Assembly (NCBI RefSeq): GCF_024609245.1
Contig: NZ_JANJYH010000001.1
Coordinates: forward strand, 62,001-126,000
DNA from: Haloarchaeobius sp. FL176
GTDB lineage: Archaea; Halobacteriota; Halobacteria; Halobacteriales; Natrialbaceae
Length of the DNA stretch: 64,000 nt
Reading direction: 5' to 3'
The notes beneath the pieces were generated by a model that saw only the letters and a list, made by a program, of their open reading frames with translations, made no database searches and had not been told where the DNA came from. Shown here in pieces: positions 33,577 through 42,523 of this stretch. A program made the translations under genes and the position numbers. The first letter of the stretch is position 1. Every line of letters starts with the position of its first letter.

Positions 33577-35223
33577 ATGACACGAACGGTCGCGATACTC
33601 GGCGGCGGCATCGGCGGACTGAGCGCAGCACACGAACTGACGGAGCGGGGATTCGACGTGACCGTCTACGAGCGGAACGACCGCTTCGGCGGGAAAGCCC
33701 GGAGCTTCCCCGGCCCTGCCGACGGCGACGCCCACCTCCCGGCGGAGCACGGCTTCCGGTTCTTCCCGGGGTTCTACCGGCACGTCACCGACACCATGTC
33801 CCGAATCCCGGTCGACGGCGGCACCGTCACCGACCGGCTGACGACCACCGACGAGCTGTTGCAGGCAGTGACGGACGGCGACCACCGCCTCATGCGCGTC
33901 GAAGCACCGGGGTCGGTCCGGGAGTGGCGCGAGCGCATCCAGAACGTCTTCGGCTCCGACGTCCCCCGCGACGAGGGGGCGTTCTTCGCGAACCGGCTCT
34001 TGACGCTGCTGTCGAGCTCGGAGCGACGCTGGCGCGAGGAGTACGAGCACCGCTCCTGGTGGGATTTCATCCGCGCCGAGGAGATGTCGCAGGCGTACCA
34101 GACGTACCTCGGCTACGGCATCACCCAGTCGCTCGTGGCGATGCGCCCGCAGGTGTCCTCGACGCGGACCATCGGTCGCATCTACCTCCAGATGCTCCGC
34201 GGGCTGTTCGACCCGGAGCTGCCCGCCGACCGGCTGCTCGACGGGCCGACGAACGAGGCCTGGATCGACCCGTGGGTCGACCACCTGCGCCGCCGCGGCG
34301 TCGACCTCGTGCCGAGCGCGGCGGTCACCGCCATCGACGCCGACGGCGAGCGCGTCACCGGCGCGACCGTCCGCCACGACGGCCCCGACGGCGACGAGGA
34401 GCGCGTGACGGCTGACCACTACGTCCTCGCGGTACCGGCTCCGGCCGTGGCGGAGCTACTCACACCCGAACTGGAGCGGGCCGCCCCCTCCCTGTCCGGC
34501 GTGCGCAACCTCGACCACGGCTGGATGAACGGCGTGCAGTTCTATCTCCGAGAGGACGTCACCCCCGTGCGCGGCCACGGCGTGTTCTACGACTCGCCGT
34601 GGGCGCTGACCGCGGTGAGCCAGCGTCAGTTCTGGGAGCGCTTCGACTTCGACGCCTACGACGAGACCGAAGGCGTGCTCTCGGTCATCGTCTCCGAGTG
34701 GGACGAACCCGGCATCGTCTACGGGAAGCCGGCCCGGGAGTGTACCCGCGAGGAGATCGTCACCGAGGTCTGGGAGCAGCTCCGCGCCCACCTCGGCACC
34801 GACCTGCTGAACGAGTCGAACCTCGTCGCCAGCCAGCTCGACCCCGCGGTCGGCTTCGACGAGGAGACCGGCACCGTCACCAACGACGCCGAGCTGCTCA
34901 TCAACACTGTCGGGAGTCTCCAGCACCGCCCCGAGGCGACGACCGCGGCCCCGAACCTCTACCTCGCCGCCGACTTCGTCCGAACCGAGACCGACCTCGC
35001 GAGCATGGAGTGCGCGAACGAGGCCGCCCGCCGTGCCGTCAACGCGCTGCTCGACGACATCGGCCACCCCGCGAAGCGCTGCGAGATATGGCCGTTCGAG
35101 TGGCCAGCCGTCTTCGAGCCGCTGCGCCGCCAAGACGACCTCGGCCAGCGCCTCGGGCTGACCCACCCGGGCGACGGCGCGTCGTCGCTCTGGTCGGCGT
35201 ACCGCGACGTGGTGCGGCCCTGA
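33577..35223 (+). CDS. FAD-dependent amine oxidase/carotenoid-desaturase-like oxidoreductase
   Basis: A 548-residue flavoprotein. The N-terminal dinucleotide fold VAILGGGIGGLSAAHELTER with YERNDRFGGKA is the amine oxidase/phytoene desaturase signature, and EHGFRFFPGFYRHVTDTM follows. The C-terminal FAD motif is NLYLAADFVRTETDLASMEC, followed by EAARRAVNALL. The protein resembles hydroxysqualene dehydroxylase (HpnE) and isoprenoid desaturase relatives more than true monoamine oxidases. The substrate is probably an isoprenoid or another lipid, but no pathway genes are adjacent. ATG is 28 bases after a CTCCATTATAAAC stretch. Confidence 0.87.
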   Translation: MTRTVAILGGGIGGLSAAHELTERGFDVTVYERNDRFGGKARSFPGPADGDAHLPAEHGFRFFPGFYRHVTDTMSRIPVDGGTVTDRLTTTDELLQAVTDGDHRLMRVEAPGSVREWRERIQNVFGSDVPRDEGAFFANRLLTLLSSSERRWREEYEHRSWWDFIRAEEMSQAYQTYLGYGITQSLVAMRPQVSSTRTIGRIYLQMLRGLFDPELPADRLLDGPTNEAWIDPWVDHLRRRGVDLVPSAAVTAIDADGERVTGATVRHDGPDGDEERVTADHYVLAVPAPAVAELLTPELERAAPSLSGVRNLDHGWMNGVQFYLREDVTPVRGHGVFYDSPWALTAVSQRQFWERFDFDAYDETEGVLSVIVSEWDEPGIVYGKPARECTREEIVTEVWEQLRAHLGTDLLNESNLVASQLDPAVGFDEETGTVTNDAELLINTVGSLQHRPEATTAAPNLYLAADFVRTETDLASMECANEAARRAVNALLDDIGHPAKRCEIWPFEWPAVFEPLRRQDDLGQRLGLTHPGDGASSLWSAYRDVVRP

Positions 35224-35229
35224 AACAGG

Positions 35230-35697
35230 TCACGCGACGACCTCGCCGCCGTGCTCGCACGGGTCGTCGGTGGTGTTCCGTGGCTGGTTCAGCCGGACGG
35301 CCGTCGTCTCGTTGACGAAGTAGTTCGCACCCAGTCCGCCGTCAGCGACCCACACGTCCCCGTCGGTGCAGCCCTGGTACGTCACCCCGCCGGTAACGTG
35401 GATGATGAACCCGTCGGGAGTCCGGTTCACGACGGCGGCGTCGCTGGTAACGCTGAGCCCGAACTCCGCCGATTGGATGCTATCATTCCACGCCAGGGCC
35501 TCAGCGTGACTTTCGGCGAAGGAGAGTGCAGTCTCCCGAGTTGCGTTCGAGGGCAGTTCGGGGACCGGGCGTTGCTCGTACTCGACCGTCGTCGAACATG
35601 GAGCGTCCGTCGCCGTCGTCGTCCCCGGGGCTGGTGCCGACGACGAACAACCTGCGAGGACGAGGCAGAGACACAGCAGGGCGGTTCTGTGTCGCAT
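35230..35697 (-). CDS. Small secreted lipoprotein, unknown function
   Basis: A 155-residue protein with a Sec-type lipoprotein signal: MRHRTALLCLCLVLAGCSSS, lipobox LAGC at residues 14-17. A Thr/Ala-rich linker is followed by a soluble domain with three later cysteines (PCSTTVEY, YQGCTDG, DPCEHGG) and a beta-rich middle (FIIHVTGGVTYQGC). I do not recognise the family. The ATG at 35697 is preferred over 35751 because the signal peptide then starts properly. It converges on the FAD oxidoreductase with 6 bases between stops. Confidence 0.75.
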   Translation of the reverse strand: MRHRTALLCLCLVLAGCSSSAPAPGTTTATDAPCSTTVEYEQRPVPELPSNATRETALSFAESHAEALAWNDSIQSAEFGLSVTSDAAVVNRTPDGFIIHVTGGVTYQGCTDGDVWVADGGLGANYFVNETTAVRLNQPRNTTDDPCEHGGEVVA

Positions 35698-36032
35698 GTC
35701 CGAGGTATCGGAGAACACGGACAAGTGTCTTCGGGAGGTCGCGACGGGCAACGTGGGATTTCCGGACCGTGACGTCGTCGTTGTCTGACCAGCCGGATGG
35801 CGCGCGGGTGGCGAGCGTGCCGCAGGCCGCTCGCCGCACTCGCGCGAGGAATGAGAAGCGCAGGGAGCTTGCGACCGAGCATCGCAGTCGGCTGGGGAGG
35901 CGTGAGGTGCGGTGCTGAGCGGGGCGGGACTTTCTGGCTGTTCGTTATCGACTCAGTATGACCCTAGTTACAGGCTCGATTTACCGGTCCCGATACGCGT
36001 CGCTTTTACCCACAGACCCGATACCGACGGGT
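35698..36032. other. 335-base divergent intergenic region without a gene
   Basis: No supported coding frame. The left part is GC-rich and has short GAG/GCG-rich imperfect repeats such as CGCTCGCCGCACTCGCGCGAG (about 35828-35848). The right part has a CTTTTAC box (36003-36009) 24-30 bases before the next ATG. Apart from these I see nothing. Confidence 0.5.
36003..36009 (+). promoter_or_regulatory. TATA-like box of the zinc-site protein/TrmJ pair
   Basis: CTTTTAC lies 24-30 bases before the ATG at 36033 and supports a leaderless start there rather than at the in-frame ATG at 35958. Confidence 0.5.
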
Positions 36033-36578
36033 ATGAGCGAGAAGATCAGCATCGGCCTCCGCGGGTGGCGCTTCGACGAGGACGAGGTGTTCACCGAGAC
36101 TGGCGAGGTGCGGCCCTTCGACGAGATCAGCGACGACACGCGCCGGCGGCTCGTCCGGCTCAGCGCCATCTTCAACGGCCCCTGCGACGCCTGCTGGCTC
36201 ATCCACGGCGACGAGAACATCGAGCAGTGCAACGTGGCCGCGGCGGTGTACGGCGAGCCGCTGAACGAGGCCGTCCTGTGTGACGAGCACGAGCCGGACT
36301 TCCTCTACTGGTTCCGCGAGGAGGGCGGCGCCGAGTACGCCGAGACCGACGAGTTCGAGGACGCGTTCCACGAGTGGTTCCTGGACGGCGGCCGCGCACC
36401 GGAGGGGTACGGCGGGCTGGAGCACGTCGACACCGACCCGCGTGACCTGCCGGAGCCGGAGCTGCCCGACCCCGAGGAGTTCGCCGACGAAGAAGATGAA
36501 GAGGACCACGAGGAGAAGCGCATCGACCTGCGGAACATGGAGTTCGACCGGGACTACCCGACCGGCGGCGACACATGA
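36033..36578 (+). CDS. Conserved haloarchaeal protein with cysteine cluster (probable zinc site)
   Basis: A 181-residue acidic protein. The first half holds four cysteines in GPCDACWLIHGD, NIEQCN and AVLCDEHEPD (about residues 51-90), which probably bind zinc. It then has a conserved aromatic stretch EPDFLYWFREEGG and a very acidic tail (EEFADEEDEEDHEEK). I do not recognise a named domain. The stop overlaps the TrmJ start in an ATGA junction, so the two are co-translated and a role in RNA modification or translation is possible. Confidence 0.78.
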   Translation: MSEKISIGLRGWRFDEDEVFTETGEVRPFDEISDDTRRRLVRLSAIFNGPCDACWLIHGDENIEQCNVAAAVYGEPLNEAVLCDEHEPDFLYWFREEGGAEYAETDEFEDAFHEWFLDGGRAPEGYGGLEHVDTDPRDLPEPELPDPEEFADEEDEEDHEEKRIDLRNMEFDRDYPTGGDT

Positions 36579-37333
36579 GCGTCCCCGCCGTCGCGGTCGT
36601 CGACGCGAAGACCCCAGGCAACGTCGGTACCATCGCTCGCTCGATGAAGAACTTCGGGCTGTCGGAGCTGCTGCTGGTGGACCCACCCGAAGGCGTCAAG
36701 GAGAAGCACGGGGAGGCGTGGGGGTTCGCCGGCCGCGCGCGGCGCGACGTGCTCGCAAACGCGCGCGAAGTGAGCTTCGACGACATCGTCGAGAACTACT
36801 ACACTGTCGGGCTGACGGCGACGACGAACGAGGACTGCCGGAAACACGTCCGGTTCCCGTACTCGACGCCGGCCGAGCTCGCGGACGACCTCGCCGAGCT
36901 CGACGGCGACAGCTGCATCGTGTTCGGCCGGGAGGCGAACGGGCTGCACAACCACGAGCTCTCCCGGCTGGACGGGGTCTGCTCCATCCCGGCCAGCGAC
37001 GAGTATCCGGTACTGAACCTCGGCCAGGCCGCGACGGTGACGATGTACGAACTGCGCAAGCTCACCGTCGAGGAGAACCAGCTGCCGGACCGACAGCACG
37101 AGCGCGCCGACGAGGAACTGATCGAGCACCTGTACGAGAAGTTCGAGGACCTGCTCGACGGGATCGACCACAACGACGAGAAGCGACACAAGACCGTCAG
37201 GATGGCCCGCCGGGTGTTCGGTCGAGCACATCTGACGGAACGAGAGACGCGAACCATGATGGGCATCTTCCGCCGGGCGAGCGAGGAACTCGAACGGGGC
37301 CGAGCTGCTCGCGGCCGCGACCGCGAGCAGTAG
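36575..37333 (+). CDS. trmJ: tRNA (cytidine-2'-O-)methyltransferase, TrmJ/SPOUT family
   Basis: A 252-residue SPOUT methyltransferase. Motif 1 is TPGNVGTIARSMKNFGLSEL, motif 2 is SCIVFGREANGLHNHELS, motif 3 is SIPASDEYPVLNLGQAATVT, which together form the trefoil-knot SAM site. The C-terminal helical extension (residues about 165-252, with MARRVFGRAHLTERETRTMM) is TrmJ-like. It would methylate the 2'-OH of the nucleotide at tRNA position 32. It is coupled to the preceding zinc-site protein. Confidence 0.9.
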   Translation: MSVPAVAVVDAKTPGNVGTIARSMKNFGLSELLLVDPPEGVKEKHGEAWGFAGRARRDVLANAREVSFDDIVENYYTVGLTATTNEDCRKHVRFPYSTPAELADDLAELDGDSCIVFGREANGLHNHELSRLDGVCSIPASDEYPVLNLGQAATVTMYELRKLTVEENQLPDRQHERADEELIEHLYEKFEDLLDGIDHNDEKRHKTVRMARRVFGRAHLTERETRTMMGIFRRASEELERGRAARGRDREQ

Positions 37334-37405
37334 CCGGGCCGCATGTCAACCATACCGGAAAGTCTTTAATCGACGCGAGAGACTATGTAGTAATCGGTAG
37401 GACCT

Positions 37406-37501
37406 ATGCCTCTCCAGAGCCCCCAGCGACGGTTCCGCCCCGACGCCCCGCCTGACGCCTCGCCCGACGAACGACAGCCGACGACAGCCCACATCGCGTA
37501 G
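37406..37501 (+). CDS. Candidate 31-residue small protein upstream of the PAP2 gene
   Basis: An ATG at 37406 opens a 31-codon frame (MPLQSPQRRFRPDAPPDASP then DERQPTTAHIA) ending TAG four bases before the PAP2 start. Third positions are GC-rich, as in real genes here. A CTTTAAT box at 37363-37369 would start transcription near 37392. It could be a small Pro/Arg-rich protein, or a leader peptide coupling to PAP2, or chance. No similarity is recognised. Confidence 0.3.
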   Translation: MPLQSPQRRFRPDAPPDASPDERQPTTAHIA

Positions 37502-37505
37502 GACC

Positions 37506-38378
37506 ATGCAACAGCTCCTGCCCTCCATCTCGTTCGGGACCCTGTTCACCATCGTCGTGACTGTCCCGACCCTCATCACGTTCGCCGTCGGCTTCGCCGT
37601 GTTCGCCCCGGATACTTCGCCCCGAGAGTTCGCCCGGGAACTAGTCAAAACTGACTGGAAGTACCTCGGTGTCGCCTGGCTCGTCACACAGGGCGTGAAC
37701 ACCATGGCGGCGACGTTCCACTCCGGTGCGGCGTACACCTCCGTCGTCTACGACCTGGAAGGAACGACCGTGCTCCACTTCCAGGCGTTCACGTGGGAGC
37801 CGCTGACGTACCTCTTGGCGTTCGTCTACCTCGTCGGCTTCCCGTTCCTGACCCTGTTCACGTACTTCAAGCTGAAGGTCCACGACCGCGAGCAGGCCAG
37901 GCGTTACTGTGCTGGCTACGCGCTCGTCGTCCTCCTCGCACTCCCGTACTTCCTGGCGTTCCCGGTCGCGGTGACGTCGGAGTACCTGGGACAGACCGCG
38001 AGCGGTGAGCCGGTCATGCGTGCGCTCCTGTACGACCTGCATCCCATCGTGAGCGAGGGAATCACCTCGACGGACACGCTGGTGAAGGCGTTCCCGAGCC
38101 TGCACACCGGCATCTCCGCGATGGCGGCGCTGTACGCCCGCGAAACCGACCGGCCCTACGCGTGGCTGGCCGGCATCCTGACGGTGTTCATCATGTTCTC
38201 GACGTTCTACCTCGGCGTCCACTGGCTGACCGACGCGGCGTTCGCGCTGGTGCTCGTCGGCATCGCGTACTACATCTCCCAGCGGATGCCCGACCCGGCA
38301 GTGTACGAGGCCCGCATCGCCCGGCTGCTCCCCATCGGCGACGAGGACTCCGAGGCACGCGGACAGCGCGCCGACTGA
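37506..38378 (+). CDS. PAP2 family membrane phosphatase
   Basis: A 290-residue polytopic protein with six or so helices. The phosphatase motifs are FPSLHTGISAMAALYARETD (P-S-x-H, about residues 197-200) and FYLGVHWLTDAAFALVL (x-x-G-V-H-x-x-x-D, catalytic His and Asp), matching motifs 2 and 3 of type 2 phosphatidic acid phosphatases. Motif 1 (K-x6-R-P) is not obvious. It probably dephosphorylates a lipid or isoprenoid phosphate at the outer membrane face. An N-terminal part of about 100 residues carries extra helices. It ends 24 bases from the convergent GatE gene. Confidence 0.87.
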   Translation: MQQLLPSISFGTLFTIVVTVPTLITFAVGFAVFAPDTSPREFARELVKTDWKYLGVAWLVTQGVNTMAATFHSGAAYTSVVYDLEGTTVLHFQAFTWEPLTYLLAFVYLVGFPFLTLFTYFKLKVHDREQARRYCAGYALVVLLALPYFLAFPVAVTSEYLGQTASGEPVMRALLYDLHPIVSEGITSTDTLVKAFPSLHTGISAMAALYARETDRPYAWLAGILTVFIMFSTFYLGVHWLTDAAFALVLVGIAYYISQRMPDPAVYEARIARLLPIGDEDSEARGQRAD

Positions 38379-38402
38379 AAGAACGCTTCCCGCGCCCGTT
38401 CC

Positions 38403-40271
38403 TCAGGCGCGTTTCTGGATCTCCTCGCGGAGCGTGTCGCTGACGACGTCGCCGTCGGCCTTGCCCCGCAACGCACCCATGCACTCGCCCATGAGCGCCG
38501 AGAACGCGCCCATCCCCTGTTCCTCGACCTGGTCGGCGTTGCGCTCGACGACCTCGACGACGGCCTCGCGGACCTCGCTCTCGTCGACGCCGCCGAGGTC
38601 CTCCTGCTCGACCGCTTCCTCGGCGGTCAGCCCGGGGTCCGCCGCCAGTGCGGTCAGTAGTTCGGGGAGGCCCTCGTTGGGTACCTCGCCGTCCTCGACG
38701 AGGTGGAGCGCGTCACGGAGGTGCTCGTCTGTGAGGTCGGCGACGGGAACGTCGTCGCGGCGGAGCTCGGTCAGCGTCGACTCCAGTGTCCCTGCGGCGA
38801 GCGTCGCGTCCACGCCCTCGGCGACCACCGACTCGAACAGCGGCATGTGCGTGCCGTAGGCGACCTGCTCGGCGAGCCCGGCGTCGAGGTCGTACTCGTC
38901 CTGATACCGCTGCACCTTCTCGGTGAGGAGCTCGGGGACCGCGACCTCGCTGGGGTCGAGCTCGACCGGCGGCACGTCCGTCTCGGGGTACATCCGCGCC
39001 GCGCCGGGCAGCGGCCGCAGGTAGCGCGTCGTCCCGTCCTCGTTCGCACCACGGGTCTCCTCGGGGACGCCGTCCATCGCCGTCTCGGCGCGCGCTGCAG
39101 CCGCTTCGACGGCTGGCTCGGCGACGCCCGCCGCGGCGGCGACCATCGCGACCGCGTCGTCCGCACCGGCACCGACGGCCTCGCGCATGGCCGACACCTC
39201 CTCGTCGGTGACGCCGTAGGCCGGCAGTTCGTCCGTGTGGAAGATGCCGCCGGCACCGTGGCGCTTCGCGTGGTCGGAGAGCTCCGTGCCGAGCCGGCGG
39301 TCGGGCTGTATCTCCCGGCCGACAAGCCCGTCGAAGCCGTACAGCGGCACCGCGTACACCGCGCCGCCGTCGTCGAGCGCACCGCGGACGACACCCGAGT
39401 CGGTGTCTTCGAAGACCCCGGTCACGTCCTGTACCTCGCCGACGCTGGCGTCGCGTTCGTCCAGCTCGTCGGCGATGTCGAGCAGAGCGACCTGTCGGCC
39501 CGCCTCGTTCCGGACGATGTCGTCGATGTCGTCGAGGCTCTGGACGCCCTTCACCTCGACCCGGGCACCGTCGGCGATGGAGATGTTCACGTCCTGCCGG
39601 ATGGTCCCCAGCCCGCGCTTTACGTGGCCCGTCGAGCGGAGGAGCATCCCGATGCGCTCCGCCGCGTCGCGGGCCTGCTCCGGCGAGGAGATGTCCGGCT
39701 TCGTGCCGATCTCCACCAGCGGGATGCCGAGCCGGTCGAGGCTGTAGGTGACACCCGCCTCGGTCTCCTCGACGCGCTGGGCGCTCTCCTCCTCCAGCAT
39801 CAGGTCCGCGATTCTGACGGGCCCCTCGTCCGTCTGTATCTCGCCGTCGGTCGCCACGAGCGTCGAGCGCTGGAAGCCCGACGTGTTCGAGCCGTCGACG
39901 ACGAGCTTGCGCATGACGTGGGCGACGTCCACCGGCTCCATGTCGAGCAGCTGGGCGATCTCGAGCACGACAGTGCGTGCCTCCTCGTCGAGCCGGTGCG
40001 GCGGTTCGTCGTCTTCCTCGACGAGGCAGGTGGTGTCGTAGCCGAGGTAGGTGAACTCCCGTTCGACCTGGCTCTCCTCCAGCGCCGCTTCGTCGATTTC
40101 GCCCAGTTCGCTCTTCGTGGGATGCAGGTACCGCGTGAACTGGCGGGTCGACGCTTCGGCCTCGCGGAGGTCGGTCGGACACGCACAGAACAGCTTCGTC
40201 TCGGTGTCGAGCTGCTGGTGGATCTCCAGCCCGGCCACCAACCCGAGCTCGTCGTAGTCGTGGTCGGTCAT
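38403..40271 (-). CDS. gatE: Glutamyl-tRNA(Gln) amidotransferase subunit E
   Basis: A 622-residue archaeal GatE, the tRNA-recognising kinase subunit of the GatDE complex, which converts Glu-tRNA(Gln) to Gln-tRNA(Gln). The GatB-like start is GLVAGLEIHQQLDTETKLFC with CACPTDL; VDGSNTSGFQRSTLVATDGE and GTIRQDVNISI follow. The inserted AspRS-like GAD domain lies at about residues 280-400, and the C-terminal YqeY region (from about residue 470) ends with MGAFSALMGECMGALRGKAD. Length is typical. GatD is not in the window. A TTTTTTA box 26-32 bases upstream supports the start. Confidence 0.97.
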   Translation of the reverse strand: MTDHDYDELGLVAGLEIHQQLDTETKLFCACPTDLREAEASTRQFTRYLHPTKSELGEIDEAALEESQVEREFTYLGYDTTCLVEEDDEPPHRLDEEARTVVLEIAQLLDMEPVDVAHVMRKLVVDGSNTSGFQRSTLVATDGEIQTDEGPVRIADLMLEEESAQRVEETEAGVTYSLDRLGIPLVEIGTKPDISSPEQARDAAERIGMLLRSTGHVKRGLGTIRQDVNISIADGARVEVKGVQSLDDIDDIVRNEAGRQVALLDIADELDERDASVGEVQDVTGVFEDTDSGVVRGALDDGGAVYAVPLYGFDGLVGREIQPDRRLGTELSDHAKRHGAGGIFHTDELPAYGVTDEEVSAMREAVGAGADDAVAMVAAAAGVAEPAVEAAAARAETAMDGVPEETRGANEDGTTRYLRPLPGAARMYPETDVPPVELDPSEVAVPELLTEKVQRYQDEYDLDAGLAEQVAYGTHMPLFESVVAEGVDATLAAGTLESTLTELRRDDVPVADLTDEHLRDALHLVEDGEVPNEGLPELLTALAADPGLTAEEAVEQEDLGGVDESEVREAVVEVVERNADQVEEQGMGAFSALMGECMGALRGKADGDVVSDTLREEIQKRA

Positions 40272-40296
40272 TGAGAGCAGGTCCGACCCGGAGGGG

Positions 40297-40303
40297 TAAA
40301 AAA
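40297..40303 (-). promoter_or_regulatory. TATA box of gatE
   Basis: TTTTTTA on the minus strand lies 26-32 bases before the gatE ATG at 40271, as for a leaderless mRNA. Confidence 0.55.
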
Positions 40304-40472
40304 CCGTCCAGTCTCCCCCGGTACCGTGGCGAGTGTGCCCGAATAGTGACGGCCATCGTCCCGTCGGTCGCAGTCCGAACGTCGTCGCATCGTCGGCAGG
40401 TACCGGGTCGGACAGCAGCCAGAGAGCCCTCTCAGAATTGTCGTGCCGCAGAACCGCCCACCGTCCGTGTCC

Positions 40473-40706
40473 TCACTGCGTCGCTGCCTTGATGTCCTCG
40501 ATGCGGACGATGTCGTCGCCGAGGCCCTCACCGTCGCACTCCTCGTCTGGACATCGGTAGTGCCAGCCGTCTCGTGTCGCTACGCGCTCCGAGAATCGTC
40601 CCCCACAGGCTTCGCAGAACAGCTGCCCCTTCTCGCATTTGTCGTGGTGTAGCTCGAGGGCGAGCTCTGTGCTGAACGACTGATTACAGTCTCTACAGGT
40701 GTACAT
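40473..40706 (-). CDS. Small two-finger zinc protein
   Basis: A 77-residue protein with two cysteine clusters. The first is MYTCRDCNQSFSTELALELH followed by HDKC (C-x2-C-x12-H-x3-C type, C2H2-like), the second is FCEACGGRFSER and YRCPDEECDGEG (treble-clef or ribbon-like C-x2-C...C-x4-C). It ends GLGDDIVRIEDIKAATQ. Haloarchaea have many such very small zinc proteins, most uncharacterised, likely to bind nucleic acid or protein. The ATG at 40706 places the first finger at the extreme N-terminus; an upstream in-frame ATG at 40730 adds eight residues. Confidence 0.8.
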   Translation of the reverse strand: MYTCRDCNQSFSTELALELHHDKCEKGQLFCEACGGRFSERVATRDGWHYRCPDEECDGEGLGDDIVRIEDIKAATQ

Positions 40707-40956
40707 ACTGAAATCCACTCCGGCAACCCCCATAACAGCAGTGGATTGTTCGCCGTAGCGCCGTCTACCGGTCACTCACGGTAACTTACTGCAGTCGTGC
40801 GGTCAGTCTGACCTCCGCCAGATCTCTTCGAAGTAATAAATCTTTCTCCGGACGGCGGGACCGCTACGTCCTGGTCAACGGGCCGAGCCGTACGGTCCTG
40901 CCGAACGGTTCAGGGGTGCCGTGAACCCGCCTCGAGAAACGCTCCAGTGGCCCGGC
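40707..40956. other. 250-base intergenic region between fumarase and the zinc protein
   Basis: No gene is seen. The AT-rich patch around 40832-40845 (GATTTATTACTTCG on the minus strand) is a possible TATA region for the zinc-protein gene, which would then have a leader of about 100 bases. Confidence 0.35.
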
Positions 40957-42363
40957 TCAGTCGTCGCCCAGGATACCGGTGTAGGTCATCGCCTCGGGGT
41001 CGATGACCTCGGCAGCTTCCTCCTCGGAGAGGTAGCCCTTCTCGACGACGACCTCGCGGACGGTCTTGTCCTCCTTCAGCGCGGCCTTGGCGACCTCGCT
41101 GGCCTTGTCGTAGCCGATGTGCGGGTTGAGCGCGGTCGCGAGCGCCATCGACTGCTCGACCTGGGACTGGCAGTGCTCCTCGTTGGCCTCGAGCTTCGCG
41201 ACGAACTTCCGTGCGAACACCTCGCTCGCGTTCGTGACGAGCTCGGCGGACTGCAGGAAGTTGTACGCACAGACCGGCTTGTACAGGTTGAGGTCGAGCT
41301 GACCCTCCGCAGCGCCGGCGGCGACGGCGGCGTCGTTGCCGACGACCTGCTTGTGGACCTGGTTGACCGCCTCGGCGACGACCGGGTTCACCTTGCCGGG
41401 CATGATCGAGGAGCCGGGCTGGTTCTCGGGCTGCTCGATCTCGCCGAGCCCGTTGCGCGGGCCGGAGGCGAGCAGCCGCAGGTCGTTCGCGATCTTGTTC
41501 AGGCTGCCGGCGACGGTGCGGAGCGCGCCGTGGGCCTCGCCCATCGCGTCGTGGGCGGCCTGGGCCTCGAAGTGGTCGTCCGCCTCGCGGAACTGCACGC
41601 CCGTCTCCTTCGTGATGTACTCCGCGGCGCGGGCGGGGAACTCGGGGTGCGTGTTCAGTCCGGTGCCGACCGCGGTACCGCCGAGCGCGAGCTCGCCGAG
41701 GTGCTCGCGGACGTTGTCGACGCGGACGAGCCCCTTCTCCATCTGGGTGGCGTAGCCGCCGAACTCCTGGCCGAGTCGGACCGGCGTCGCGTCCTGCAGG
41801 TGGGTACGGCCGGTCTTGACGACGCCGTCGAACTCCTCCTCCTTCGCGCGAAGCGCCTCGCGGAGGATGTCCAGCGCCGGGATGACGTCCTTCTCGATGG
41901 CCTCGAGCGCCGCGACGTGCATCGCGGTGGGGATGACGTCGTTGCTCGACTGGCCGAAGTTCACGTGGTCGTTCGGGTGAATCTCTCGGGAGCCGATGTC
42001 GCCGCCGTAGAGCTCGGTGGCGCGGTTCGAGATGACCTCGTTGGCGTTCATGTTCGAGGACGTGCCCGAGCCGGTCTGGAACACGTCGACCGGGAACTGG
42101 TCGTCGTGCTCGCCGGCGATGACCTCGTCGGCGGCGGCGACGATGCAGTCGGCCTTGTCCTCGGGGATCATCTCGAGGTCGCGGTTGGCCTGCGCGGCGG
42201 CCTTCTTCACGACGCCGAGGGCGCGCACGAACCGGCGGCCGAACGTCAGCCCCGAGATGGGGAAGTTCTCGACCGCGCGCTGGGTCTGTGCACCCCAGTA
42301 GGCGTCGGCCGGTACCTGCATCTCGCCGAGGCTGTCCTGTTCGGTGCGGTAGTCGTCGGACAT
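40957..42363 (-). CDS. fumC: Fumarate hydratase, class II
   Basis: A 468-residue class II fumarase, which reversibly hydrates fumarate to malate in the citric acid cycle. It has the N-terminal DSLGEMQVPADAYWGAQTQR, the fumarase segments GTSSNMNANEVISNRA and THLQDATPVRLGQEFGGY, and the diagnostic GSSIMPGKVNPVVAEAVNQV (the mobile catalytic loop containing the active-site Ser). The C-terminus is the usual small domain (LNPHIGYDKASEVAKAAL). Length is normal. A GTTTTAC box lies 25-31 bases before the ATG at 42363. Confidence 0.97.
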   Translation of the reverse strand: MSDDYRTEQDSLGEMQVPADAYWGAQTQRAVENFPISGLTFGRRFVRALGVVKKAAAQANRDLEMIPEDKADCIVAAADEVIAGEHDDQFPVDVFQTGSGTSSNMNANEVISNRATELYGGDIGSREIHPNDHVNFGQSSNDVIPTAMHVAALEAIEKDVIPALDILREALRAKEEEFDGVVKTGRTHLQDATPVRLGQEFGGYATQMEKGLVRVDNVREHLGELALGGTAVGTGLNTHPEFPARAAEYITKETGVQFREADDHFEAQAAHDAMGEAHGALRTVAGSLNKIANDLRLLASGPRNGLGEIEQPENQPGSSIMPGKVNPVVAEAVNQVHKQVVGNDAAVAAGAAEGQLDLNLYKPVCAYNFLQSAELVTNASEVFARKFVAKLEANEEHCQSQVEQSMALATALNPHIGYDKASEVAKAALKEDKTVREVVVEKGYLSEEEAAEVIDPEAMTYTGILGDD

Positions 42364-42387
42364 GGTCGAACCGACGCGCGACGGGGC

Positions 42388-42394
42388 GTAAAAC
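42388..42394 (-). promoter_or_regulatory. TATA box of fumC
   Basis: GTTTTAC on the minus strand, 25-31 bases before the start codon, fits a leaderless transcript. Confidence 0.5.
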
Positions 42395-42523
42395 CCACCG
42401 AAACCGCCCCGCCAGTCGGTCGCCCTGACAGCCCCGCAGGTGACCCACGGCCGGCTGGTACCCTGGGTGGCCCGCCGAAAATTCGGCAGCGTGTCGGGGG
42501 CAGGAGGGGCCGAGCCCGACGCG

